A stretch of DNA of 64,000 bases from Acephala macrosclerotiorum. Lineage: Eukaryota > Ascomycota > Leotiomycetes > Helotiales > Mollisiaceae. Location: the NCBI GenBank assembly GCA_014904845.1, contig MU119279.1, positions 1 through 64,000 of the forward strand, written 5' to 3'. A program made the position numbers and the translations under genes. Positions 49,950 to 61,250 of this stretch are shown here, piece by piece; position 1 is the first letter of the stretch; each line of letters starts with the position of its first letter. The notes under the pieces are model-generated. The model saw only the letters and a list, made by a program, of their open reading frames with translations. It made no database searches and was not told the origin of the DNA.

Positions 49950-50736
49950 AATACGGAGATTGCGGCATAAAGTGATGCGACTATAGGGTATCCCAGGCGC
50001 CCAGTACGCTGGAGACACACTAGCTCACCGCCAAGAAGCTTCTAAGTACGCTATATTTCCAGGCTGTCAACCCTGAAAGCCTTTCCGGAGATCTTAGGTA
50101 GCTCTAAGGTCCGTCAAGCCTAGGCAGCCTATCAGCGCTCGCTATTTGCACCTTATCTTGGGCACTATCCCGCATACGGTTGCTTTAGAGCCTTTTGGCT
50201 GATAGGCGTTAATACTCTAGATTTACAGGGAATCTATTCGCTTACAGCACTCTTTTCAGCGCTCTATGGCGATATCGTTGCCCTGAGAACACTATTTCAG
50301 GGTGGGAGGCTCTGTAGTCGTATTACTTTATGCCGTAATCTCTGTATCAACACTAGGCACAAATCGAGGCCACGGGAGCACAACCTCGTTGTGTGCTACT
50401 AGCACTATTGAAGCGTCAGTCAAGATCGTAGCACTGATTTCTTGGCAAGAAACTAGTGACTCCTTCTGTACCATTTGCCACGAGTTCCCTTTATAAATCA
50501 CGCCAAAATTATAGTGCCAAGCAGGAAGAATTCAATGCACAACGACGATAAAGGGTTGACTATAATCTTTAGGAGCTTTTACCCGCCCTGTGATTGTGGT
50601 AATACCAATACTTCGAGTCCTATGAATATAAAAAAAAAAGCTCTAGAAACCAATACATTCGAAGTCTAGCCGACCTCAAGATGAAGCTTTCACTTGGCCC
50701 ACTCCTTAGTACCCTCCATTAAACATCCTCGCTCTT
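49950..50736. other. Intergenic, no gene recognised
   Basis: No coding frame of note. The part at 50100-50215 has a short inverted repeat, GCCTATCAGCGC (about 50128) against GGCTGATAGGCG (about 50198), which could be a small foldback repeat. Confidence 0.45.
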
Positions 50737-52374
50737 TCATTGCAAGTACACAAGCAGCGCCTCGCTCTCACTAACAAAAAAACTACCCACCCCACCCTTC
50801 AACGTTGTTGTCTCGAATTTTTCCGTACCACCCACAACACATGTCCCATCAGCAAATGTCTGTCCTCCAAACGTCGGATTCTCGCCCTGATCAACCCTGC
50901 TATTCGCACTCGCGGCTGTCAACCTCTTACTCTTGACACTCGCCACGCTCCCCAAGCCCGTCAACACGAATGTCTCACTGCCCCTCTTTCCGTTCGAGTA
51001 ATAATCGCTATTAATCAACAACGCTCTCAATGGCTTTCCTGCCCGGTCATAGACTACATAAGCAGCATAGTTCGTCGACCCTGCATCGAGTTCCGAGATG
51101 GAAGAACCACCAGCCATGAAAGCAGTGGCTACATAAGCACCGTAATAAGGAGCTCCCATATCGTGTCTTCCCCAGAAGCAGTAGTAACAAGCGCCTATTG
51201 TACCGTGGTGGAAATACGTCCTCTTGATATTCTTCGACGACGCCATGACGGAATAATCTAATGTCCACAGCGCAGCTCCGAAGAGTGGGGACACGGTACT
51301 TGCTCCTCCACCTGACACCGAGTTCGTTTCTCCAAGGACATAGTCTTTTCCAGTCCTTGCAGCGGCTGCGATGTCAGCGTTGAAGGCCGCGAGGTTCGAG
51401 TAGATGCCGCTGTGGGACATGAGACCGGAGACGGTGCCGCCGGGGTAGTTGTGGTGGGCGTAATCGTAGACGTAGGATTTTGCCGTGGCATTCTCAGTTG
51501 CGATGAGTTCGGCGGCTCCCCAGGTCGGAGGAGCGCTATTCGAGTTTCCGGCTTGGATTATTTTGGTTGTAGAGAGGGCCGAGCCAACTAGAATGTCCCA
51601 GTCGTCTTGGGAGGCAGCGTCGACGGCTGGTGTCCATGTATCAACTGCGACGGCAATGGGTTGGGAGGCACCGAGGTAGTCTGCATATGTTAATAGGATG
51701 TTCCGAGGGCGTGGTTGAAGTCCATACACTCTGGCTCATTCCCAAGCTCGATTGCTCGCAAATTCCTCATTTTCGCTTTCGCCACTTTTGCTGCAGCAAT
51801 TGTATTCTTGATGTTATCATGCCCTCGATTGAGTCCTTGATAATTATCAGTAAAAGGTTTCCAGCGCCTGAGAGAGGTATGCCTACCCAAAACAACATTT
51901 CCAGCATAAGTTGCAGCAAGAGATATGAAGGATGGACCAAAAGTCAGGCTCGCAGGTGCATCAGTGGACGCCGCAACCGAATACACGACATATGCTGATG
52001 TAGTAGGATCGTACGTCGCTCGATCTCTATTTTTTTTTATCAGATAGTCCTATTAAATTCGCACAACAAGCTCACTGCGTAGTTCCACCAATTCGAATCG
52101 GAGGCCATGCACCAGTCAGAGCTTTGAAATTGGCCAAGCATTGACTTGTTGCAGTGACATCGAGAAAGTAAGATGGGAAAGCGAAGAATTCGAAGCTGTT
52201 TCCAATCAGTCCCAAATCTCGCCAGGGATCCGGTACTTACGAAATTCCAACAGGCGCGACATCTAGAGCTGCCGCAGAAGTAGGAACGCGGGCAGGAACG
52301 CTGTGCGTAACCGTCGCAGCTCTCACAAGCACAGGAAGCAGAGTCCAAACAATTTGTTTGCAATCAAAGAACAT
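50737..52374 (-). CDS. GH79 beta-glucuronidase-like enzyme, 481 aa
   Basis: Five exons (introns 52196-52240, 52027-52075, 51836-51886, 51681-51727) join in frame to 482 codons. The N-terminal hydrophobic segment MFFDCKQIVWTLLPVLVRAA fits a signal peptide. Family motifs: SFEFFAFPSYF near the start, IRIGGTTQDRATYDP, LNRGHDNIKNTIAAAKVAK, LRAIELGNEPEYY (acid/base Glu in NEP), DYVLGETNSVSGGG (nucleophile Glu in GETN), and a C-terminal beta-sandwich with ALLINSDYYSNG ending in the usual FVSESEALLVYL. This matches fungal GH79 with its 79C domain, which releases glucuronic or 4-O-methylglucuronic acid from arabinogalactan proteins. The start at 52374 is preferred over 52419. Intact. Confidence 0.9.
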
Positions 52375-52860
52375 CTTGAAGCTCAACTGATGTTTGAAAA
52401 AAGAAACAAAAAAAAACATCAGGAACAGGACTCAAGAAACAAAAGTACGAGCTATTTAACTCAAACGTAATTTACCACTGGAAAAAACTTTCTAGCCCTG
52501 GTCCACGACGCATGTCGATACGTCTTCTCCCGAGCTTCTACTTCGTCCAGGGGAAATAGTTACGCCAAGACTAGGGCAGGGGGGTTTTTGCTTTGGTGCG
52601 TTCACAGCCATTTTTACCCCCTTGCCCTGGTCTTTCTTGGTGTAACTATTTCCCTGGGGACGAAGTATCTGTGCAAAGAACCCCGCAGTCTCGCGGCAGA
52701 ACGTTTCTCCACCTCTTCCCTTCTCCCAGCCATGGTATCCGTTCCTGCATGTCCTGCACGCTCGTGATCCAGGACAAGATCCCCCAACAGGCACCTCACC
52801 CCGCACTTAACCGAATTCCCGTCTCAGAGCACTATCCAACGAAAAACACCATTTTCCCCG
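52375..52860. other. Upstream region of GH79 gene with an inverted repeat
   Basis: No gene seen. It contains the GH79 promoter and the fold-back repeat listed at 52537-52670. The overlapping ORFs here arise from the repeat. Confidence 0.5.
52537..52670. repeat. Inverted repeat with about 50-bp arms
   Basis: Arm 52537-52585 (ACTTCGTCCAGGGGAAATAG, TTACGCCAAGACTAGGGCAG) and arm 52616-52670 (the reverse complement, with ACTTCGTCCCCAGGGAAATA) match with several small differences and enclose about 30 bp. The arms are near-complementary over their whole length, so the region can form one long hairpin. It is a probable foldback element or MITE relic; no target duplication is evident. Confidence 0.7.
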
Positions 52861-53660
52861 ACAATTAAAATATTGTTATTTTATCAATTATTAATAAAAT
52901 GCAGCCAAACTTAGAAAATCGGCTTTGATTACAACGTTAAAACAATTTAATAAATAAGAATTATAATTCAAAGTTTAATTCAAATTTAATTTTAAATTTT
53001 TATTAAAAATATATATTTTTTATTATAAAATATTTAAATTATAAATAAAATAAACCAAAAAATTATATTTCTATTATTATTTCGAATATTATTAAGTATG
53101 GTATATAATATATTAATATTTAATAAATTTATTATTATAATTAAATAGAATTCTTTTTTATAATTTTTTTTTAAAAAAATAAATTATAAAATTTAAAATA
53201 ATAATTTATTAAAGTAATTAAATTTAAAAATAATATAATATACTATAATTAATTTTCTTTTTTTGCGAAATTTTATTAAATAATTTCAAATTAAATAAAA
53301 ATATAAAAAATTTCCAATTTTTTATTTTATTTTATTATATTATAATAAATTATTATATAATATTAAACTTTTTTATTTAAAACCGATTTATATATTATAA
53401 ATAACTTATTAAAATATATATAATACTTATATTATTATATTATTATTATATTATTATTATATTATTATTATATTATTATTATATTATTATTAAATAATAT
53501 TATTTTATTTTTCAATTTTTAAAATATAATTATATAAATATTACTTACGTAATCTTGAATATTTTGGCTTTATAAGATTCTGTAACTTTCAAAGTATAAA
53601 ATATATTAAACTGATTTTTAAATTATACTTTATTACATTTTTAATAAATTTATTTAAGAC
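52861..53660. repeat. Small AT-rich RIP-type island
   Basis: About 800 bp whose composition matches the left block: almost only A and T, no ORF, sharp edges on both sides. It is probably a RIP-mutated insertion isolated within gene-space. It contains an 11-bp tandem repeat. Its origin cannot be read. Confidence 0.75.
53431..53491. repeat. 11-bp AT tandem repeat
   Basis: About five and a half copies of ATTATTATTAT in tandem, inside the small AT-rich island. Confidence 0.8.
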
Positions 53661-55990
53661 TTATAAAGGTGGTGCTTTTGGTTGGGTGGTGCTCGGTAAC
53701 GGGATCTCGGTTACTCCGTCTTACTTCGTATGCATTACAACCCTGTGCAGGCTTCGCAATTGGATCTGCTGGATCTCAGGGTCTTTCCCTAGATGATCGA
53801 CGGCCCGCTAGTGTCTTGTCCGGTAGTTCTGGGAAAAGCGGACCTCGCGGATATTCGGGGAAAGGACATTCGTGTTGGAAATATTCCTCGAATCGGCGCG
53901 TGAACCTTCTTTCCTCCCTTTCTCCCCTCTTTCATCTCGAGTCGAATGCGCGTTGGTGCGATGCATCGTGAAGTTGGAGTGAGGAATCAGTTGACCTCAG
54001 AGTGAGCAGACACTGCCTCACTGAGCCTCCACAATGTTGCTTCGCAGTGTTGCTGATGTGATGCGGTCGTACGTGAGGCACCGAAAGTGAACAAGCCCGC
54101 AAGAACACTGAAGAAGCCGATCACGTGCCGTCAACAGCCCCTCCTTTCTCGTCTCTTTGTTGCATTCAACTCCAACATTCGCTAGTTATTGAGGTGCGCA
54201 AGGCTCTCTTGGTTACTGTAATGTGTATTGGGGCCACGAGGCATTCTCTTTGATCTTATGCTAGGTAAGTGCCACCGCTTTAACAGCCATGGAAGAGAGG
54301 CATTTTGGGGTTCATTTTATTCTGTTAGAGGTAATCTGTCTTTGTATCCGCATGATTTATGGAATGGTACTATGAAATTCGAGAAAGTTTAGCTAGAGAA
54401 GGCCTAGAATCTGGACCCCAAACTTTGAGCGGGGGTGGAAAGTTCCATGCAGCTATGCCACGATGCAAACCGTCGACGTGGGGTAGAATATCTGCAGAAT
54501 TGCTCGTATTCGTATGATCTTATCAGGTTGTATGGATGGTGGCTTGGAATGCTAGTACAGATCGAGCTCTTCAAGGCCTGGGAATTGGGAAACAGAGTCT
54601 TCAAGTGATTGTGCTGTGCTCTCTTGACCACGTCCGGCCGATTCAGAGTTTCAAGCCTTGCACTGGGCCCTCGTCCCTTTACGGCACTGAACAAATCCCA
54701 CCAACAATGAAGGATTAAATGAACAAGGCAACCATCATCCCTTCTGATTCTGCTTGCTGCCATGCTTGGTGGATGTCTGAAGCCGTGCTAGACATTCTCT
54801 AATGGCTGAACTTCTACTGTTGCTGCGAGTGTGGTTGGCGCTGTTTTCCGCCTTGGCCCCTGTCAAGGCTTGAGTTGGGTTTCAGAGGGACGCACGAATA
54901 CTGACAATCAGGTTGCCTTAAGGCGTATTCATTTCCAATGCCTGAATTTCATTGCCTTGGCTGTTTTTGAAGACGAGGTGTACAGTGTTGATGTCCTCAT
55001 CATGAGGTTGGAGAAGTAGTACTGCAAGAGCAGTAGATGATGAGAAGAGAAGAGCCATGCACGATACCTTCGTGATGCAAAAAGTCGATGCGGTGTGGAA
55101 AGATCTCGCCATTTATCGGTGCACAGGTACATGGTACGTCAGTGAGATTGACTTTGAGTTTGAGAGAAGCAACGACTTTCAGACTAATCAACGAAAAGTT
55201 ATAATCCCTAATATTTTTTCCTATCCTATTTACTTTCTCGTGTTTCCAAGAGCTTTTGGCACATACCCGGTTACCCAATCTCCTATGCTTAAAACCCTGG
55301 GAGTTTAGCGAAGAAGCCCCTGAAATTTACTTCCTCCAGCAGCCTAACATTTTAGCGCTAAAGCCCTGAATTTCAGCCACTCAAAGCCTGAGGAGCCCGA
55401 AAGGTTAGCGGCCAGCCCGCTCTGAAGTGCACCTTTTTCCATTCACCCCTCCTTCGAATGAAGATGCAAATAAATTGTCATGCTATCGAGAAATGAGAAT
55501 AGCAAGAGTAAGGCTAACATGAGCAGCATTCCCAACAAAGAAAGCCACCTTCCAAAAATCCTCCGAAGCCACCGCTCACGTGCGATCTCACATCCCACCC
55601 TTTCCTCCGTCCTCGCATCAACCAACTACTCACAGCAAGCACACACCCAAAACATCGAGGCATTTTTCGCAAAAGCGACCACTCTTATTCGTCCATCTGG
55701 GCTTTCATCGCAAATTCTCTCATCGTGATTTGGCTGGTATCAAGTCCGAGGAAACTCGGGCTCATCCTGCGCCTCGCTTAGGTGGCGGAGTGCGCTCGAC
55801 GCCCCGCTGAAGGAGTAGCATTGACAACCTCACGGTCAAATTATGGCGGATGATGAGGTAAAACGCAAGGTGGTGGGTGGGAAGGCACGGTGAGTATATG
55901 TATCCGGTCAGATCCTGAGTGAGGTGGTTATTCCGTTCAGTTGAAGCAAAAGAAGACGCTTGCTCGATCAAGAATTGAATTCAAGTCAAG
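53661..55990. other. Intergenic, 2.3 kb, no gene recognised
   Basis: Normal composition. Several ORFs of 60-119 codons occur (for example 53669-53971 plus and 54404-54763 minus), but they overlap each other on opposite strands and show no signal peptide, domain or credible introns. A non-coding or very divergent gene cannot be excluded. Confidence 0.4.
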
Positions 55991-56551
55991 ATGTCGGAAA
56001 CATCAAACAACCCGTACAAAAATCTCTCATCTCAAGATCGCGATGTCGAAGCCAGTGCAGCCTCGCACCCATCACCTCTTCCAAGTCCAAACCCGTTTCT
56101 AGACGTGAGTCCATCTCCTCTCCTACTCGGAACGTTCACCACTCGCATGCCCGTACCTTCCTCTTCTCTTCTCTCTCCCCTCCCATCAGATCTTCAGCCT
56201 CTCCTCCATCCATAACTCAACCTAATAATCCATTAGCCCCCAAACGCCCCACCACCAGCCTACAACTTCCACGCCGACGAACGCAACCTCTTCCTCCCAC
56301 CCAACACCACCATGTCGCGCTCTCCCTCCCCATATCCATCAACCAGCCCATTCAAACGTTCCGAATCACCCACCGCAGCCTACTACCAAAGACAACAATA
56401 CAACAAACGAAGATTTTTTTGCTTCATGATCGCGATTATTGTGATGATTCTTATTGCGTTGATTATTGCTGGTGTGGCGTTTAAGTGGGGGAGGAATAAT
56501 GTTTGCGTGCATTGGAATGATGGGACGAGTTCGGGGGATTGTGGTAGTTGA
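55991..56551 (+). CDS. Small single-pass membrane protein with PPxY motif, 142 aa
   Basis: Exons 55991-56104 and 56237-56551 join in phase around a 132-nt intron. Residues 1-38 are polar (MSETSNNPYKNL...). Exon two opens with PPNAPPPAYNF, so PPAY lies at residues 44-47. A K/R-rich stretch (QRQQYNKRRFFCF) precedes one strong TM helix (FMIAIIVMILIALIIAGVAF), and a short tail with CVHWNDGTSSGDCG ends the protein. PPxY motifs bind the WW domains of Rsp5/Nedd4 ubiquitin ligases, and yeast has small TM adaptors of this design; a role as such an adaptor is inference. The gene at 58387-58797 has the same plan and tail, so the two look like paralogues. Confidence 0.65.
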
Positions 56552-57430
56552 GGGAGTGAGACGGGGATGAATTGATGTTTGATTGGTGCATTTTAGCGTT
56601 GGCGTTTGGGTTGGGGGTATGCCATCATAGATTTCTGGCATTGGAGGTGTTTGTTTCTTTGTATGAGTTTGGAGGAAGGGACTCTGGGAGCGACTGGCAC
56701 AGGAGAGATAGCGACAGCAGCACTTGCGCATCTGTACAACCTCATACTAATAATCTATCGCAATAGCGTCGAGGTATTTCAGAATTGTATTCATATCCTT
56801 TCACGAGACCTCGATCGATCGATTCGTGTAAAGAGAAATCGCAAGGAACAGGAAAGTGATGGCGACCACGACGTGGATAGCACACCCGTACCAATGAATG
56901 ATTCTATCACAACCACGTAGCGCTGTCGAACATCAAATGCGAGATATCTAAAATATCTGCCAACATGAAAGCAATGCGTTTCTCCCCACCAAAACAATTC
57001 GCGATACCTGATTGGTCTGAAGGAGGCAAATGTTGGAAGTCTCGCCGTCTCAGCCACCACAGTTTGGCGGCACAGAGGTTTGGCGGTTTGATCGTAGGCC
57101 TAGAAACTGATACAAAAAGGACTGCAAGTACGCGACGGGACTAAAAGTAATTTGCGAGTTGTTTTGTTGGAGGTCACGTAACTTCGCGGTCCTCTGAATC
57201 GAAAAGTCCATCGCAAATTTCAGTGCTCAACGACTGGCTAGCGAGCGGCGAGGAACTAAAGAATCAATTCGCCCAGCACTCACTGAGAATCACGGATCCT
57301 TACCAGAAAAGAAAGAAAAAGATTAAAACTCGTGATGCATGACCCCGAACTCGCGAGGTAAATAAATCTCGCTTCCAGAGCGCTGTTCTGCCTCATACTC
57401 CAAGGCTAATCAGCAACTCTCAAACTCCAA
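56552..57430. other. Intergenic, no gene recognised
   Basis: The ORFs at 56572-56766, 56606-56920 and 56791-57060 overlap in different frames without protein-like features. It probably holds the 3' end of the upstream gene and the promoter of the next. Confidence 0.45.
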
Positions 57431-57713
57431 TTCCACCTCACAACTCGACCCGCCTCCTTCATAGCACTCCTCTCCATTTCTCATACGAGATACGAGCACT
57501 TCCTCCGACGTATTACTCTCGCAATTCTCCAACCCTCCTAAACCACAGTACCGCTCCGAGCAAAGAGTGCTTCGAGACTACGGACCTCGGGATCATGGTA
57601 GAGATAGAAGATCCTATGGGAAGGTTGTATTTGGTGCTATTTTCGTCATCGCAATAATTGTTATCGGCATCGTGGTTGAGATCTCGATACCGAGGTTCAA
57701 AGGAAGGACTTAA
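57431..57713 (+). pseudogene. Possible small single-pass membrane protein, frame-broken
   Basis: A short coding-like stretch. The downstream frame reads NPPKPQYRSEQRVLRDYGPR, then one TM helix (VVFGAIFVIAIIVIGIVVEI), and ends RFKGRT at TAA 57711-57713. Just upstream a different frame reads ALPPTYYSRNSP, which has the PPxY-type motif expected by analogy with the neighbours. The frames differ by one base near 57530, and a TAG lies in the downstream frame near 57458, so either an intron is missed or the gene is broken. Domain order (PPxY, basic linker, TM) matches the genes at 55991 and 58387. No start codon is assigned. Confidence 0.35.
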
Positions 57714-58386
57714 CAGAAGCTGGTATAGAAGCCTAGATATATGGATTTTACGAACTCCAGAATAGAGTTCTCGCAAGTACAAAGCAAGCGCCGAAGACCT
57801 TGTCCTAGCAATCACGTGAAGCAGTACCGAATTTGGACCTGCCAACTACGCGCCTGGGTTGACAGATGCATGTCAGCCTTGTGAAACCCGCTTCCAGATC
57901 CATGCTCCCGGCATCTCATTTGCACAAATAACCGCCTGGAGTGCAAGGCAAGTGCGCATCTCTAAATCGAGAGCCGCCAGGGTGGCTGATTCCAGGATAT
58001 TGTTCGATCCGTTCAATCCGCGAAACCTGGGGACAGGCATGGGAAAAAAGAGATGCAAGGCAAGGCTGCTCAGCCACCCAACCAAATACGGCGTAAGCTA
58101 GCAAAAATGCCTGGAGACCAGATTACCATCCTTCGATTTTGTTTGATGAGGCGTTGGATAAGTCAAAGCGATTTCGCACTTCAATTTTCTGATTTGGTCT
58201 AAGTTCGTCAGTGAGGTTCAGGAGAGACATGAAAGTTTCGAACCTGTGTGACCTCGCGCCAGCCTTCTCGTTCACGAAAGGCATTTCGAAAGGTGTTTTT
58301 GTCTAGAGGGCAGCCGATACGACGCCACTTGGAGAGTTTCTAGGACGGATCTCGACCTCCTTCTAGACTTCACACCTCGTCTAATT
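57714..58386. other. Intergenic, no gene recognised
   Basis: The ORFs at 57859-58101 (plus) and 57873-58085 (minus) shadow each other and have no features of a gene. Confidence 0.45.
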
Positions 58387-58797
58387 ATGGCACGCATGTC
58401 GGATGATGGTTCATTGGTGAGTTCTCTCTTATAAAATGTATCCATAGGTTTCCCGGTATCCTCAAGAACATTCACTAAGATAATTCAGCTGCCGATGCAC
58501 AATCTTTCCACAGAGCCTTCGTCAAATGGAGCTCCTCCAGCATACAGCCCACCTTTAGACCCAAACTTCTATTCAAGATCGGAACCACCTTCCAAACCGC
58601 TCGAATTGAATACTTCAGGAGACCTGGCGAAACGAAATAGACGGAATGCATGTATTTGTATGGGGGTTGGAATGATTATGTTTGTTGTGATTCCTGCGGT
58701 GGTCTTTGGAGGAATTATTGCTCAGTCCCACACCGACTGCGTGCACAAGACACCAGGAATGTCGGGAGGGTTTCCCGACGGACAGAAATTTTGTTGA
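58387..58797 (+). CDS. Small single-pass membrane protein with PPxY motif, 112 aa
   Basis: Exons 58387-58416 and 58489-58797 join in phase around a 72-nt intron (GTGAGT...TTCAG). PPAY is at residues 26-29 (NGAPPAYSPPLDP), a basic stretch LAKRNRRN precedes the TM helix (MGVGMIMFVVIPAVVFGGII), and the tail reads DCVHKTPGMSGGFPDGQKFC. The layout and the CVH...G-x-C tail match the protein at 55991-56551: probable paralogues in local tandem. Without the first exon, ATG 58495 would give a 100-residue form. The PPxY motif suggests a WW-domain partner such as an Rsp5-type ligase (inference). Function unknown. Confidence 0.65.
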
Positions 58798-59626
58798 AAT
58801 AAATCATTGCACGGTGTTGGCGGCTTGAAGGGACAAGGATTTCTTGGGAGCATGGCATGGAACTAGACTGGGTGGGTAGGCAATTGGCGTTTGGATTATG
58901 GGCTCCACTGGGCATCTGGAATGGGTGTTTGGGATGCACAGAATGATGAAAATAGCACACGCGTGCTCCTCGATCATTATCGCAAGCTAAATTCAAGAAA
59001 TATCAACTCATTCGAAGATTTGCTTTCCCAGCCAGTATTATGTGAGCGAACCAGGACAATTTGACGGAAGTCCTGCAGTCGAGACGCAGCATTCAAACAC
59101 ATCGATCGACAATCATTATGCGCGAGTCTATTGAAGGCCCATGAATAGGTGCGTCCAGTGTATACGAAGTTCAATAACGATAAGACCGCATCGCATGTTC
59201 AAGTTAAAGCCAGGAATGGAGAAAATAGGAACTTTATAAGACTCCAAAACCAGTACCCAGTGATCAGTTTAGGCAAGACGAGCGTTAGGTATTGAGCTGA
59301 CATTACATCTCTACGAGATTGATGCATTTTCCTCATCGGGATGGCTTTAATCGCGATGATCTTCGTCATGATTTACGATGCTGGTAGCTTTGGTAGAGGT
59401 CCCAGGAATAGGAGCGTTCATCATCAACTCCTAACTATGGAAACAAGACAACACGTACTTCGTGATTGATCACGAAATGAGTGCGATCGAATAGAAGCTT
59501 CAACTTATTCCAATATCACGTAAATTTTGGGACAGAAAAGCGGGAAGTATATTGGTCTAACGTTCGCCTCCACGATACGACACCATTTCCTTCCTATCAG
59601 GCCTCCTCACGACCACCTTCATAGCG

Positions 59627-59791
59627 ATGCACACGCATCTGTGCTGTGCCCCTGCTGAGGCACTCACCGCTCGGCAACCGGCCATTTTAGAGATGGGTTA
59701 TGGAAGCCTAGAAGGGTGCGAAGAATGCCAACGTACATGCTTGAACCGTTACAACCGCCACAAATGTTGGTGTTTTGCACCTGCCAGCTGA
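59627..59791 (+). CDS. Possible cysteine-rich small ORF, 54 aa
   Basis: ATG at 59627 to TGA at 59791 codes for 54 residues with seven cysteines (6, 7, 31, 34, 38, 47, 49), giving C-x2-C-x3-C-x8-C-x-C at the end (EGCEECQRTCLN...HKCWCF). There is no signal peptide in the ORF itself; the frame continues upstream to about 59562 through FLSGLLTTTFIAM, so it could be a terminal exon of a small secreted or membrane protein. No family recognised. It may be chance. Confidence 0.22.
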   Translation: MHTHLCCAPAEALTARQPAILEMGYGSLEGCEECQRTCLNRYNRHKCWCFAPAS

Positions 59792-61007
59792 AATGATCCC
59801 ATCATTGGATACCGAACGGAAACTCATGATCCGGTCAAGGATGAACTCGGCAGCCGGAAGCATTTAGAATGGCTGGGCTGTGAAGGAAGCAGCAAGAACC
59901 GCGTGGCAGGTAACTTCCCAGATAGACGAGATTTTTTAAAATGACAAATAAAATTTCAATCGAGGTTCCCTGTACCATGCCCCTGCTTTTCCATCTCAAA
60001 TGTAAATCAACTCGCCGAAGCTTGCAGGTGCTATTCAGATGGATGGTACCGATCTCAGGAGCCGGGTGCGCACCAGAATAGGCTGATCGGACGAGGTTGG
60101 CGGGGCAGGCAGTGAAGGAAGCAGGAACACCCACGTCAGGACTAGATGTTTCGAAACATCGCGTGCTGAGCAATAACAATCAAGTAAACACATGTCTCGG
60201 AGCTGACTGCCGCATTTGCAAGCTGCTTAAGGCTGGTAAACAATCGAAGGTCGATAGTGATTTAATGATGTGGCACGCAGAAAGGAAGGGTTCGTCGGGA
60301 AGGATTACAGCGTCTCGCTTGTTTCAGCACGCTAAAGCGCCTATTTTGGGACGCTGCCAATCAAAACCCAGCAGTGGCCTCCCCACAAATGACCGCGCCT
60401 TCTTCCTCCCAAAATAACCGCGACTTGTCAACCTCCTCCATGGAAAACCCATCGAGGCTCAACACGCGATCTAAATGGCTGCTGACAAGCATATACCTTA
60501 TACACGATAACCATATTATCTTAATATTAAGCATAAGATCTCCTATGGCTTCGCCAAGGCACGCCATCTAGCCTAATACAGTTTAGTGTATATTTTGGGA
60601 AGCCTACGCCTCACTCTTCTAGCACGCTTCTGCTCAAGCGGGCAAATTGAGGCTCGAAGTGAACGAGAACGGATATATTTCAAATGATCCAAGCCTCATC
60701 GAGCAAAGCTATAGCTATGGAGTCTAGGATATAGAATGTGGAGGTCGGCTTAGAATGGCACTTCGTCCCACTCATCCCAATCTTCTCGAACCTCCTTGGT
60801 CAGTCCGTCTGAGCTTGTGTCGCTGAGTACTATTCCCATCCTCGGCAGGACATCTAGAAGCCGTTCAAGTATTTTCGGAAGTGACGGCTCTCCGGAATAG
60901 CTTGGAGGATTGTTGATTGTTTACACGTCATTTCTCCGCTTCTGTCCTTGGACGGCAACTGGATACAAAAGCTTGAGATATCTCAGTGGAATCTCATCTT
61001 TTCTTTT

Positions 61008-61031
61008 CATCCTCATCCTCATCCTCATCCT
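61008..61031. repeat. (CATCCT)4 in pyrimidine-rich leader
   Basis: Four CATCCT units inside a C+T-rich stretch (about 60990-61200) upstream of the repeat precursor gene. Pyrimidine-rich tracts before the start site are common in well-expressed filamentous fungal genes. The 97- and 119-codon ORFs over this stretch are artefacts of the bias. Confidence 0.7.
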
Positions 61032-61250
61032 TCACAGTCTTCTCAGCTTCTCCACATCTCCTTGGTCTTTTCTTTCGTCTTATAGATTCCTATCGGTTCT
61101 TTCGCATCGCATCGCATCTCATCTCATCGGGTCTTTCATCACATCAGCACCTTCACTACACTTCACTTTTACGGCACTCACTTCCATCTTTGCCTTTCAG
61201 TAGGTCTCAGCTTCACTCCTCTCAATATCTTTGTCTAACATTCTCCAGTC

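Larger units (their letters stand above)
58798..61250. other. Intergenic, 2.4 kb, with gene-like fragments
   Basis: No full gene is recognised. Two fragments stand out. At 59323-59376 a frame codes for a TM-like stretch (CIFLIGMALIAMIFVMIYDA), perhaps another relic of the small membrane protein family. At 59627-59791 there is a short cysteine-rich ORF. The 300 bp before 61251 are pyrimidine-rich and presumably form the promoter and leader of the repeat precursor. Confidence 0.45.

Noticed and set aside
53669..54763. ORFs of 100 and 119 codons
   Set aside because: Opposite strands, no protein-like composition, no introns or motifs to support a gene.
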